Origin: Sporotomaculum syntrophicum
GTDB lineage: Bacteria > Bacillota > Desulfotomaculia > Desulfotomaculales > Desulfallaceae
NCBI RefSeq assembly: GCF_009932395.1
Contig: NZ_LSRS01000002.1
Location: 475,350-528,669, forward strand
Direction: 5' to 3'
DNA: 53,320 bases
Below are positions 16,333 through 24,381 of this stretch, in pieces. The translations under genes and the position numbers were made by a program. The notes under the pieces are model-generated. The model had not been told where the DNA came from. It saw only the letters and a program-made list of their open reading frames with translations, and searched no databases. Position 1 is the stretch's first letter; the number at the start of each line of letters is the position of its first letter.

Positions 16333-18099
16333 ATACATAACATTATCGATTTAGGCATAGAGTTAGTAAAAAATATGTCGGTGGTCATAGTATTAGCCTA
16401 TGTTTTAACCAGGACCAGGGCTTATATAGCCATAATGACTAAGAACGAAATTACCATTAAGCAACAGCTTGGCATGATTCTGATATTTGGAATATTCTCC
16501 ATTTACGGAACACTAAGCGGTATAGATGTTATGGGGGCAATTGCTAATATCCGTGATCTGGGACCAGCCATTGCCGGACTAATTGGAGGGCCGTGGGTCG
16601 GTATTGGCGCTGGTCTTATCGGCGGAATACATCGCTATACGCTGGGTGGGCCTACCTATATCCCCTGTTCCATTTCCACTGTTTTGGCAGGATTAATTGG
16701 CGGTCTTATCTATCAGTATCGGAAAGGTAAATTCGCCAGCATTACTTGTGCCGTAGTGTTTATGGCTCTGATGGAAGCCTTGCACATGGGTTTGACTCTG
16801 GTAATCGTAAAGCCATTTAGTCAAGCATTGCTTATAATTCAGAATGTAAGTTTACCTATGATTATTACCAATACTTTGGGTATGGGCATATTCGCTTTTA
16901 TCATTCACAATTTAATGAAAGAACAGGAAACTCAGCATACCAAGGAATTAATTGAGGGGGAATTGAGTGCAGCCCGCGAAATACAGATGAGCATTGTTCC
17001 CAAAATCTTCCCGCCTTTTCCAGAACGGCCGCAATTCGATATATTTGCTGTTTTGGAATCTGCTAAAGAGGTGGGAGGGGATCTCTATGACTTTTTCTTG
17101 CTGGATGAGGATCATCTCTATTTCACCATAGGAGATGTCTCCGGAAAAGGAGTTCCGGCTTCCCTTTTTATGGCGGTTACCAAAACCTTGATAAAAGCCA
17201 AAGCCGACATCAATCTGGGTCCTGATGAAATATTATACCGGGTAAATAACGAACTTTGTGAGGATAATGACTCCGGTATGTTTGTAACCGAATTTCTTGG
17301 TATTCTAACGATTTCAACCGGAGAAGTGATTTTCAGTAATGGCGGCCACAATACACCTTATTTACTCAGGAAAAATGGAGAAGTAAAAGCTTTGCCCAAA
17401 ATACCTGGAATGGCTTTAGGAGTTATGGAAGATGTTAAATATGTTTGTGCCAGCATCAAGCTTAGCGCAGGAGATAGTCTGGTGATGTATACGGATGGGG
17501 TAACAGAAGCAATGAATCCTGACGGGGAATTTTTGGGCGAACAACGACTGGAAAACATATTACGGCAATTTGACGGTAAAACTGCCAAGGATGAGGTTAA
17601 TTACATTTTGAATAACACCCGACAATTTGTAAACGGAGCCAGCCAGTCTGATGACATAACTATAATGGTTATAAAATATCTCAAGCAAAAACAAGTGGAG
17701 TATCGCGTGAAAAATAAGCTAGAGGAAATACCCATCCTGGCTGCAGACGTAGAAGATTTTGCTGCAGCTAATAATCTACCTGCCCAACTAAATTTTCAAG
17801 TTAACCTTTGTCTGGATGAGTTGCTGACCAATACCATCAGTTATGGTTTCCCCGAAGGTGGAGAACATGAAATCCTGGTAACAATTGACCTGCAGGAAAA
17901 AATGCTGGTTATTACTATTCAAGACGATGGGATGGCGTTTAATCCCTTAAAACAGTCAAAACCGGATCTAAGTCTAGGCATTGATGAACGGGCAGTTGGT
18001 GGCTTAGGTATACATTTAGTACGTAATTTGATGGATAAAATAGAATACCGTAGGGAAGCAGGAAAAAATATTTTGGTAATGGAAAAACAAATAAAGTAA
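16333..18099 (+). CDS. membrane SpoIIE-type phosphatase fused to HATPase (RsbU/RsbW-like)
   Basis: The first ATG in frame is 16375, giving 574 residues, but the frame is open from 16333 and the extra residues (IIDLGIELVKN) fit the normal family N-terminus. A GGAAGGCGG at about 16319-16327 precedes 16333, so a non-AUG start (ATA or ATT) is possible. Residues about 1-185 are a 5TMR-LYT membrane sensor (RDLGPAIAGLIGGPWVGIGAGLIGG). Then a PP2C/SpoIIE phosphatase with metal ligands in GGDLYDFF, IGDVSGKG, YTDGVTEA and QSDDITIM. The last 130 residues are an RsbW-like HATPase (DELLTNTISYGF, GGLGIHLV). It can both dephosphorylate and phosphorylate STAS antagonists. Confidence 0.88.
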   Translation: MHNIIDLGIELVKNMSVVIVLAYVLTRTRAYIAIMTKNEITIKQQLGMILIFGIFSIYGTLSGIDVMGAIANIRDLGPAIAGLIGGPWVGIGAGLIGGIHRYTLGGPTYIPCSISTVLAGLIGGLIYQYRKGKFASITCAVVFMALMEALHMGLTLVIVKPFSQALLIIQNVSLPMIITNTLGMGIFAFIIHNLMKEQETQHTKELIEGELSAAREIQMSIVPKIFPPFPERPQFDIFAVLESAKEVGGDLYDFFLLDEDHLYFTIGDVSGKGVPASLFMAVTKTLIKAKADINLGPDEILYRVNNELCEDNDSGMFVTEFLGILTISTGEVIFSNGGHNTPYLLRKNGEVKALPKIPGMALGVMEDVKYVCASIKLSAGDSLVMYTDGVTEAMNPDGEFLGEQRLENILRQFDGKTAKDEVNYILNNTRQFVNGASQSDDITIMVIKYLKQKQVEYRVKNKLEEIPILAADVEDFAAANNLPAQLNFQVNLCLDELLTNTISYGFPEGGEHEILVTIDLQEKMLVITIQDDGMAFNPLKQSKPDLSLGIDERAVGGLGIHLVRNLMDKIEYRREAGKNILVMEKQIK

Positions 18100-18167
18100 T
18101 AAAAGAATTTTAAAGATAATCAAAGAGAAAAAAAGTCAATTAAAAGCTAAGATAAGGAGAGTTTACC

Positions 18168-18470
18168 ATGAAGATTACAAAAAATGCGCAGGGGAATACC
18201 ACCACTCTAGCCCTTCAGGGCAGACTGGATACAGTAACCAGTACCCAGCTGGCAAACGAACTAAGTGCTATATTTGAAGAAGGAGCGGTCAATCTCGTTT
18301 TCGATTTTACCGCACTGGAATACATCAGCAGTGCAGGGCTGCGTGTGATTTTGACTGCACAGAAAAAGATAAATGCTCAGGGAACGAAAATGGAAATTGT
18401 TGGGGCAAATGAGTCGGTGAAGGAGATATTTGATATCACGGGATTTTCCGGAATTATGAAAATCAATTGA
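18168..18470 (+). CDS. STAS-domain anti-sigma factor antagonist
   Basis: A 100-residue stand-alone STAS protein with the GRLDTVTS start, LVFDFTALEYISSAGLRVI core and the serine that RsbW-type kinases phosphorylate (second half of YISSAGL). AAGGAG precedes ATG 18168 at good spacing. It is 68 bases after the SpoIIE/HATPase gene and ends before a terminator, so both form an operon. The likely role is to be switched between phosphorylated and free forms by the fused enzyme upstream and so free or capture a target, possibly the STAS-kinase protein or an anti-sigma factor encoded elsewhere. No sigma factor gene is adjacent. Confidence 0.93.
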   Translation: MKITKNAQGNTTTLALQGRLDTVTSTQLANELSAIFEEGAVNLVFDFTALEYISSAGLRVILTAQKKINAQGTKMEIVGANESVKEIFDITGFSGIMKIN

Positions 18471-18491
18471 CAATCTGTCTAATTGTACTGC

Positions 18492-18519
18492 AACAGCGGG
18501 TTCTTCGGAACTCGCTGTT
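18492..18519 (+). terminator. terminator of the SpoIIE-STAS operon
   Basis: AACAGCGGGTTC (18492-18503) pairs with GAACTCGCTGTT over TTCG; a T-rich stretch follows. Confidence 0.75.
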
Positions 18520-18538
18520 TGTATTTTATAGAAAGAAA

Positions 18539-18581
18539 GGGGTAAAGCACTATGAACCTTTAGCTCGTTGTGCTTTACCCC
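18539..18581 (-). terminator. hairpin between convergent genes
   Basis: GGGGTAAAGCAC (18539-18550) and GTGCTTTACCCC (18570-18581) form a 12-base perfect stem. On the minus strand it is followed by CTTTCTTTC, so it probably ends the SLH gene transcript. Confidence 0.7.
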
Positions 18582-18618
18582 CCTTCTTTGCCTGAGGTAT
18601 TATTCATGCTCTTGTCAG

Positions 18619-20025
18619 CTAATCCAGTGTTTCATTCTCTACGTCAAAATCATAGCTTGCCAGAAAATATGAATATATATTATACAATTTGACGTGAACT
18701 ATTTCCGGCTCTGCGTCGGCATCATCTTGAAAGGCTTCGGCAAGTTCTTTACACATGGTTCTTACGTCGTCCTCAATAGCTCTGTTATTCAGGTCATCCC
18801 ATTCATTAGCGGATATATATTCCCGGGATTTTAAAACGACCGTTACTTCATCATTTTCGTCGTAATTAATTGAAGTAATTTTGAAATCAATATTACTTAC
18901 ATTATATTCGTTGCCTTTTAGCTCATCCTCTACGTCGTTAATATCATTTACATTATCATCATAATAATTTACGATAAGATTTCCGGTCCCGTACTTAGTA
19001 AATTTAACCAACACGTCATCTTTATCAATGTTGATTATTTTGCCTCTAACAATGGTATCCTCGTCAAGTTCGTCTTGAATTTCGTCGACCAGGTTGGTTA
19101 AATAGTCCTTGATATCACGATTATTTAAATCGGACCATTCATCCTTGTATTCGTCCAACTCAACCTCGATCTCAACGTCTAAACGATCCTCGTCTCCTGA
19201 TAGCTTGATATTTTCTACAGGTACCTCTTCAATTTCGGAGTATTCGTCTAGTAGCTCGTTTTCCAGGTCTGTAAGATCAGTATTATCCTCTTCATCTACA
19301 TCGTCTTCATCTTCTTTAAGGTCCTTCAAAATTCTTTCCAGGATGGTAGCCATTTCCGCTCTGGTTATATAATTGTTGGGTAAGAAGTAGTTCCCCGGTG
19401 CGCCCTTAATATAGCCTGCTTGATACATCGCCAGGATGTAGCCGAGATCATCTTTGCTAATTAATATTTTATCTTTAAAATTTACTTTATCGATATCAAC
19501 TGGAGTTAAAGCTAGTACTTTAGCAAATATAACACAGGTTTGAGCTCGAGAAGCTTGTTGTGCGGAATTGAACCGGTTCAGGTTTAAAATTTTTAAATTT
19601 ATGGCCTTTTTAACTGAATCCCTGGCCCAACTGGGGACTTCCCGAAGATTTTCACTGTAAGTTGTATCTTTTTTGTCATTGCTATCGTTGTCTGCTAATC
19701 GCATCAGTAGTGCAATCATTTCTGCCTGGCTCATGTTTTTGTTGGGTTTAAAAGTACCGTCATCGTAACCTTTGAACAACTCCATATCTGCCATTCGTTG
19801 TATTGAGGCGCTGCCCCAATGATTTTTAGTGTCCCTGAACTTAGTGCCCTTAGCTGAGATTTTGCCGTCTACCATAGCCTTGTATTGCATCTTATACATT
19901 TGTACGGTTTGCGCTTTGGGTTTAGTCTTATCCTTTTTGGCGTTGCCGGATTTAGCCCATGCTGCGCCGGTTGACAAGGCTGTTGTCAGCAACATTACCA
20001 GCATAATAGTAAAGAATTTTTTCAA
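18619..20025 (-). CDS. secreted SLH-domain protein with acidic C-terminal half
   Basis: 468 residues with a clear signal peptide (basic KK, hydrophobic core, AWA at about 22-24). Three SLH repeats follow, at about 63-110, 125-170 and 180-230; TRAEM, SQAEM and SRAQT mark each repeat's end. SLH domains bind pyruvylated cell-wall polymer, so the protein sits on the cell surface. Residues 235-468 are very acidic (EDEDDVDEEDN and similar) and show an internal repeat: LNNRDIKDYLTNLVDEIQDELD versus LNNRAIEDDVRTMCKELAEAFQ. That part may bind calcium; I recognise no named family. Start ATG 20025 has a GGGAGGG just upstream. Confidence 0.9.
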   Translation of the reverse strand: MKKFFTIMLVMLLTTALSTGAAWAKSGNAKKDKTKPKAQTVQMYKMQYKAMVDGKISAKGTKFRDTKNHWGSASIQRMADMELFKGYDDGTFKPNKNMSQAEMIALLMRLADNDSNDKKDTTYSENLREVPSWARDSVKKAINLKILNLNRFNSAQQASRAQTCVIFAKVLALTPVDIDKVNFKDKILISKDDLGYILAMYQAGYIKGAPGNYFLPNNYITRAEMATILERILKDLKEDEDDVDEEDNTDLTDLENELLDEYSEIEEVPVENIKLSGDEDRLDVEIEVELDEYKDEWSDLNNRDIKDYLTNLVDEIQDELDEDTIVRGKIINIDKDDVLVKFTKYGTGNLIVNYYDDNVNDINDVEDELKGNEYNVSNIDFKITSINYDENDEVTVVLKSREYISANEWDDLNNRAIEDDVRTMCKELAEAFQDDADAEPEIVHVKLYNIYSYFLASYDFDVENETLD

Positions 20026-20209
20026 GTTTATCCCTCCCTATTATTCTTATACTAATTAATTCGCAGGCAGCTATATTTTTGGGGGGGACAGACGATGATT
20101 GCTGTGCATCAATTAATAAGAAAATGCCCAAAATTCGCAAAATTAAAAATATAAACTCATTTTGCGTTGAAAACAGACCAAAACTTGCTAAATCAAGGTG
20201 TTATGCGTT

Positions 20210-20239
20210 TTGACGTGCCTTATTTGGTGCTTGTACTAT
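20210..20239 (+). promoter_or_regulatory. SigA-type promoter of hsp20
   Basis: TTGACG at 20210-20215, 18 bases, then TACTAT at 20234-20239. It is about 40 bases ahead of the hsp20 start. No CIRCE inverted repeat is present. Confidence 0.65.
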
Positions 20240-20277
20240 ATAAATATAATTTTCATTTAAATAAGGAGGTTGGGTCT

Positions 20278-20712
20278 ATGTTTAATATTGTTCCTTTCAA
20301 GAGAGGTTTGTTGAGAAGAGGAGAAGACTTTTTTGACCATTTCTTTGATAGTGACTTCTTCGCACCGGTTCCTTTTGAGAAATTTGGTTTCGGCTTCAAA
20401 GTCGACATTAAGGAAAATGAAAACGCCTATTTAGTAGAAGCCGACCTCCCGGGAGTAAACAAGGATTCCATTAACATCGAATTCGAAAACAACTATTTAA
20501 CAGTCTCAGCCACAAGAGAAGACACTACTGAGGAAAAGACGGAAAACTACGTTAGGAAAGAGAGAAAATACGGCGAGTTAAAGAGAACTTTCTATGTTGA
20601 TGATGTGGATGAGGAAAAAATAAAAGCCTCCTTTGTCGAGGGCGTTCTTAAAATTGAACTGCCGAAAGCCAAAGCAGAAAAGGCGGCGACGAAAAAGATC
20701 GAAATTGAATAA
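20278..20712 (+). CDS. hsp20: small heat-shock protein Hsp20
   Basis: 144 residues from ATG 20278, which has AAGGAGG at ideal distance; the frame is open 37 codons further but without a binding site. The alpha-crystallin domain runs from about residue 38 to 130: VDIKENENAYLVEADLPGV at its start, and the A-x-x-x-x-G-V-L motif (ASFVEGVLKIELPK) near the end. It is an ATP-independent holdase that binds unfolding proteins in the cytoplasm. Monocistronic, with its own promoter and terminator. Confidence 0.96.
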   Translation: MFNIVPFKRGLLRRGEDFFDHFFDSDFFAPVPFEKFGFGFKVDIKENENAYLVEADLPGVNKDSINIEFENNYLTVSATREDTTEEKTENYVRKERKYGELKRTFYVDDVDEEKIKASFVEGVLKIELPKAKAEKAATKKIEIE

Positions 20713-20728
20713 AGCATTGTAACCCTAG

Positions 20729-20772
20729 GGGGATTGAGTTCTGTAATTTACAGGATTCAATCCCCTTTCTCT
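20729..20772 (+). terminator. hsp20 terminator
   Basis: GGGGATTGA (20729-20737) pairs with TCAATCCCC (20757-20765), followed by TTTCTCTTT. Confidence 0.8.
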
Positions 20773-20820
20773 TTGCTTGGGCGATATCTTTGCTTGCTAA
20801 AAGGCGGGTGGAATAAGCTG

Positions 20821-22176
20821 CTAGCTGTCGCTGTATTTGGCTATATAAATACTTTTATTAGCAATAATTTTCTGCAGGGCCATGATAAATCGGTCTACTT
20901 CCAAAAAGTTGTTATACAGTCCAAAGCTGGCCCTAACCAGGCCGGGAAAAGGTATGTCCGGGTTATTGCTGTAATAATCCAGGCATTCAGGAGTTAAATT
21001 CAACAGCCTCTGAGCATAAAGATGTGCGCAAAACAAGCCATTTCTTACCGCAATCCCATCCTCACCGGATAGTATTTTGGCAGTTAATTCGTGATGTACG
21101 CCTCTGATGTTAAAGGGAATAATTCCCACTTTTCTTTTTCCCCGTTGACTGTGGGTATAGATTTCGATATCTGGCAAGTGTTTTAGTCTTTCCAATGCAT
21201 AGTCGGCCAAAGATATTTCATGTGCTTCAATTCGTTCAAGGCCGATACTTGTCAAAGTTTTAATCGCTGCCGTTAATGCTACTACGCCAATAACATTGGG
21301 AGAACCGGCTTCATCTTTTGCCGGGGGATCTTCCCAAAAAATATTTTGATGTGTTGCGAGTTTAACATCTCCCCCGCCTTTATATACAGGCTCACGCCGG
21401 TCAAAAAACTCCCGGGGACCGATTAGTACCCCTATCCCGAAGGGAGCATACATTTTATGTGCAGAAAAAACCAGAAAATCAATATGTTCCGGTGATTCTA
21501 TCGGTTTCATATCAACCGCTATATGTGGAACTAATTGTGCGCCGTCAATCAGCACCTTCGTGCCGTATTGATGAGCCAGTTTGGCAATTTCATGGATCGG
21601 GTTAACATATCCTGTTATGTTCGAGGCTCCTGTAACTGTAACCAATTTTACTCTATGGCGGTATTTTTGGAGTTTGCTTTCCAGGTCATCTAAGCACAGC
21701 CTGCCGTAATTATCTATATCTACATAATCAACCGTAAATTTGCTTCTCCAGGGTAGATCATTGGCCAGGTGTTCCATCCAGGTTGTAAGGATAACCTGGT
21801 CCTTATGGTCCGGAACATCTGCACACAACAGATAAGCTAGCATATTGATAGATTCCGTAGTATTTTTGGTATAAATAACTACATCTTTTTCTTGGTCAGC
21901 TTTAACAAAATCTTTAATGGCCTGCCGGCCACCTTCAAATATTTGGGTGGATAAAATCGATTTGTAACCTGTCCCCCGGTGCACGGAGGCATACCAGGGC
22001 GCAAAATTATTAATTTCTTGCATTACCGCCAGGAAGGGCGGGGTAGACGCTGCATTATCAAAATTTACTGCAGTTGTAAATTTATGCTCAGCTATCGGCA
22101 CCTCAGTATCTATGCCGACAACCAGATTTCTTAACTCAGTTTGCGTTATGTTTTGTTGCAAAGGAATCATCTCCAT
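20821..22176 (-). CDS. class V aminotransferase, cysteine desulfurase-like
   Basis: 451 residues of fold-type I PLP enzyme. The N-terminal landmark is FDNAASTPP. The PLP lysine is in SAHKMYAPFGIGVL, after LIDGAQLVPH with the cofactor-binding Asp. A cysteine in GLFCAHLY lies where cysteine desulfurases of the SufS/Csd group have their persulfide Cys. It probably removes sulfur or selenium from cysteine-like substrates, but isopenicillin-epimerase-like enzymes share the fold. It stands alone, away from suf genes. It converges with hsp20; the 3' end of its frame reaches 56 bases beyond the hsp20 terminator. ATG 22176 and ATG 22170 are both possible starts. Confidence 0.88.
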   Translation of the reverse strand: MEMIPLQQNITQTELRNLVVGIDTEVPIAEHKFTTAVNFDNAASTPPFLAVMQEINNFAPWYASVHRGTGYKSILSTQIFEGGRQAIKDFVKADQEKDVVIYTKNTTESINMLAYLLCADVPDHKDQVILTTWMEHLANDLPWRSKFTVDYVDIDNYGRLCLDDLESKLQKYRHRVKLVTVTGASNITGYVNPIHEIAKLAHQYGTKVLIDGAQLVPHIAVDMKPIESPEHIDFLVFSAHKMYAPFGIGVLIGPREFFDRREPVYKGGGDVKLATHQNIFWEDPPAKDEAGSPNVIGVVALTAAIKTLTSIGLERIEAHEISLADYALERLKHLPDIEIYTHSQRGKRKVGIIPFNIRGVHHELTAKILSGEDGIAVRNGLFCAHLYAQRLLNLTPECLDYYSNNPDIPFPGLVRASFGLYNNFLEVDRFIMALQKIIANKSIYIAKYSDS

Positions 22177-22402
22177 TGAAAGACATTAAAGCCTGGCCAA
22201 TTTCGCGTTTCGCATTTCGCATTCCTTCCAACATATTATGATGAAGGATGTCATAATGTTATGCTAATAATTGAACTGCTGCCGAAATGGACACAATTAT
22301 TATGTATTTATCACCATGGTCCAATTACCTAAAGGTTGAAAAAAAATACAGTTTGGGTTATTATAATTTTTATAAATTATTAATAATCAGAAAGGGAATC
22401 TA

Positions 22403-23731
22403 ATGGAAACGGATCCGGAGTCAGCGAGTATATTTGTGCAATTAACCGTCATTGCTATTCTTACCATTATTAACGCCTTTTTTGCTGCTGCCGAACTGGC
22501 AATTGTATCTATAAATAGAACTAGATTGAGAATTTTAATTGACGAAGGCAATAGTAAAGCCGTTTTATTGCAGAAATTAATAAAAGAGCCCACAAAGTTT
22601 TTATCAACTATTCAGGTTGGAATTACCTTTGCGGGCTTTTTCTCTAGTGCCTATGCGGCAACAGGTATTGCTGATGACCTTGGTTTGTTGCTAAGCAAAT
22701 TTGCTATCCCTTATAGCCAGGACTTAGCGCTGATTGTCGTGACGCTTATTTTATCTTACGTTATTCTTGTGTTAGGTGAGCTGTATCCTAAAAGGCTAGC
22801 CTTGCAAAAATCAGAAGCCATTGCGCTTTTTGCCGTGAAGCCGGTAATGTTTTTTCTAACACTAACCGCACCTTTTGTTAAATTGCTAACATTCTCCACA
22901 AACTTATTAATCCGGCTCACGGGTGTAAATAATCCCGACCTGGAAGAAAGGGTGTCAAGAGAAGAAATTAAATCAATGGTTGAAGTCGGGCAAGAACATG
23001 GTGCAATCAATGAAACAGAAAAGGAAATGATTGATAGCATTTTCGAGTTTGATGACAAATTGGCAGAAGAAGTAATGACACCGAGAACTGATGTTTATTT
23101 AATTGATATTGACGAGCCATTGTCGGAATATGTTGACGAATTGTTGCAGCAAAAGCATTCCAGAATTCCGGTTTACGAAGGCGATAGTGATAACATCATC
23201 GGTGTACTCCACATCAAAGACTTTATTATCGAAGCTCGCCGGGTGGGTTTTGCCAATGTTGACATTAGGAGCATTCTCCGACCGGCCTATTTTGTGCCTG
23301 AAAGAAAGAATATTGATGATCTCTTTAAGGATTTACAAAACTCGAAAAAACAAATCGCAATTTTGATTGACGAGTATGGTGGTTTTTCCGGTATTGTTAC
23401 CATTGCAGATGTAATTGAAGAAGTAATGGGGAAAATTGAAGATGATGATACTTTAGACTCAGATGCGGATATTAAAAAAATCGACGACAACACCTACTTG
23501 GTCAAAGGTCGCTTGCCTGTTGAGGAATTAAATAAAGAATTATTATTAGATCTCGAAGATGATTCAGAAGACTATGATACATTAAGCGGGTTTCTAATCA
23601 TGCTGCTGGGGTTCATTCCTAATGATGGTGAAGAGTATACTTTGGAACATAATAATGTTGTGTTTAAAATTGAAGAAGTAAAAAACAAAAGGATTGAAAA
23701 AGTAAAAATTTGCAAAATCGAATATGCTTAA
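22403..23731 (+). CDS. CNNM/CorC (hemolysin C-like) membrane protein
   Basis: 442 residues: a DUF21/CNNM membrane domain of about 190 residues with four hydrophobic segments (AAELAIVSINRTRL near the start, VLGELYPKRLAL at its end), a CBS pair at about 215-335 (VMTPRTDVYLID, HSRIPVYEG, IDEYGGFSGIV), and a CorC_HlyC domain at about 350-440. The family exports magnesium or cobalt or controls Mg2+ levels; the name hemolysin is historical. The proline of the CNNM GELxPK motif is conserved here as GELYPK. AAAGGGAAT precedes ATG 22403. Transcribed alone, ending at a strong terminator. Confidence 0.93.
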   Translation: METDPESASIFVQLTVIAILTIINAFFAAAELAIVSINRTRLRILIDEGNSKAVLLQKLIKEPTKFLSTIQVGITFAGFFSSAYAATGIADDLGLLLSKFAIPYSQDLALIVVTLILSYVILVLGELYPKRLALQKSEAIALFAVKPVMFFLTLTAPFVKLLTFSTNLLIRLTGVNNPDLEERVSREEIKSMVEVGQEHGAINETEKEMIDSIFEFDDKLAEEVMTPRTDVYLIDIDEPLSEYVDELLQQKHSRIPVYEGDSDNIIGVLHIKDFIIEARRVGFANVDIRSILRPAYFVPERKNIDDLFKDLQNSKKQIAILIDEYGGFSGIVTIADVIEEVMGKIEDDDTLDSDADIKKIDDNTYLVKGRLPVEELNKELLLDLEDDSEDYDTLSGFLIMLLGFIPNDGEEYTLEHNNVVFKIEEVKNKRIEKVKICKIEYA

Positions 23732-23734
23732 CGT

Positions 23735-23763
23735 ACAGAATACCAAAGGTATTCTGTCTTTTT
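23735..23763 (+). terminator. terminator after CNNM gene
   Basis: ACAGAATACC and GGTATTCTGT form a perfect 10-base stem over AAA, followed by CTTTTTATC. Confidence 0.92.
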
Positions 23764-23783
23764 ATCATAACGTTTGATGGTGC

Positions 23784-23811
23784 AAGCACTCTCTCTGGGG
23801 GGTGCTTTTTT
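23784..23811 (+). terminator. second hairpin with T run
   Basis: AAGCAC (23784-23789) pairs with GTGCTT (23802-23807), with a GC-rich extension, followed by TTTT. Probably a backup terminator. Confidence 0.65.
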
Positions 23812-23940
23812 AGTTGGCTGAACACCTTTTTTTTAACAAATGCATATTGTAATTAATGCATATATAAAGGTGCCAATATTTTTATGCTGGAATGTGTATA
23901 GATTTATTTTTAATAAAATTTACAAAGGAGGTTTATGTCA

Positions 23941-24201
23941 ATGACTGATGCTACTACAAATCTTAAGCAGCTTAAAGACTTTGTGGCCATTTTTGTAGAA
24001 AACTCCCGCTTAAGAGAGTATCATAACATGGAGCCATCACTGCTCATTGACATTGAAACCGCCGATTTATCTCATGAGCGGGTGCGGGATGAACTGATCG
24101 GCCTAGTGATTTACTGCCTTTCACTAGCTAATGCCGCCGGCATAGATTTGTCCAGCGCCATTAGGGAAAAGGTAGTAGAAATATTAAAGGGTACACAGTA
24201 A
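23941..24201 (+). CDS. small MazG-like helical protein
   Basis: 86 residues from ATG 23941, nine bases after AGGAGG (23926-23931); ATG 23935 is only three bases from it. The pattern resembles the all-alpha NTP pyrophosphohydrolase (MazG/dCTPase) fold: LKDFVAIFVENSRLREYH, then LLIDIETADL, then RDELIGLVIYCLSLANAAGIDL. In active enzymes the third block is ExxD (ELADVLIY); here the Asp is Gly (ELIGLVIY). That suggests loss of catalysis, perhaps leaving a nucleotide-binding or regulatory role. It is monocistronic. Confidence 0.6.
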   Translation: MTDATTNLKQLKDFVAIFVENSRLREYHNMEPSLLIDIETADLSHERVRDELIGLVIYCLSLANAAGIDLSSAIREKVVEILKGTQ

Positions 24202-24241
24202 ATTAGATTATTTGCCCTTTTGGGCTGTTCTTTACGAAGTT

Positions 24242-24350
24242 TATAATGTTAAAATAGTTTAAACCTTGTACCCCCCCAGGTTGCTGTAGGCAGAGATGCA
24301 AGGTTTGATTTTGCCGCACGCCCCTTGGTAAGTGGGTGCGGCTTTTTGAT
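24242..24350 (+). ncRNA. candidate small RNA with strong terminator
   Basis: TATAAT at 24242-24247 is followed about 12 bases later by AAACCTTG (24260-24267), which pairs with CAAGGTTT (24299-24306). After a T-rich link comes a GC-rich hairpin (GCCGCAC 24313-24319 with GTGCGGC 24336-24342) and a TTTTT run. The unit, about 95 bases long, lies between convergent genes and has no reading frame of note. The -35 is poor, so it could instead be the 3' UTR of the MazG-like gene. No known riboswitch signature was recognised. Confidence 0.4.
24313..24347 (+). terminator. terminator of MazG-like gene or small RNA
   Basis: GC-rich stem GCCGCAC/GTGCGGC with flanking C/G pairs, followed by TTTTT at 24343-24347. 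Confidence 0.85.
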
Positions 24351-24381
24351 GTTAATTATTGGTACAGATGGTTGTTACTCC

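Noticed and set aside
20210-20277. A CIRCE heat-shock operator before hsp20
   Set aside because: No TTAGCACTC/GAGTGCTAA inverted repeat is present.
20734-20997. A plus-strand ORF after hsp20
   Set aside because: It covers the hsp20 terminator and then mirrors the aminotransferase gene on the other strand.
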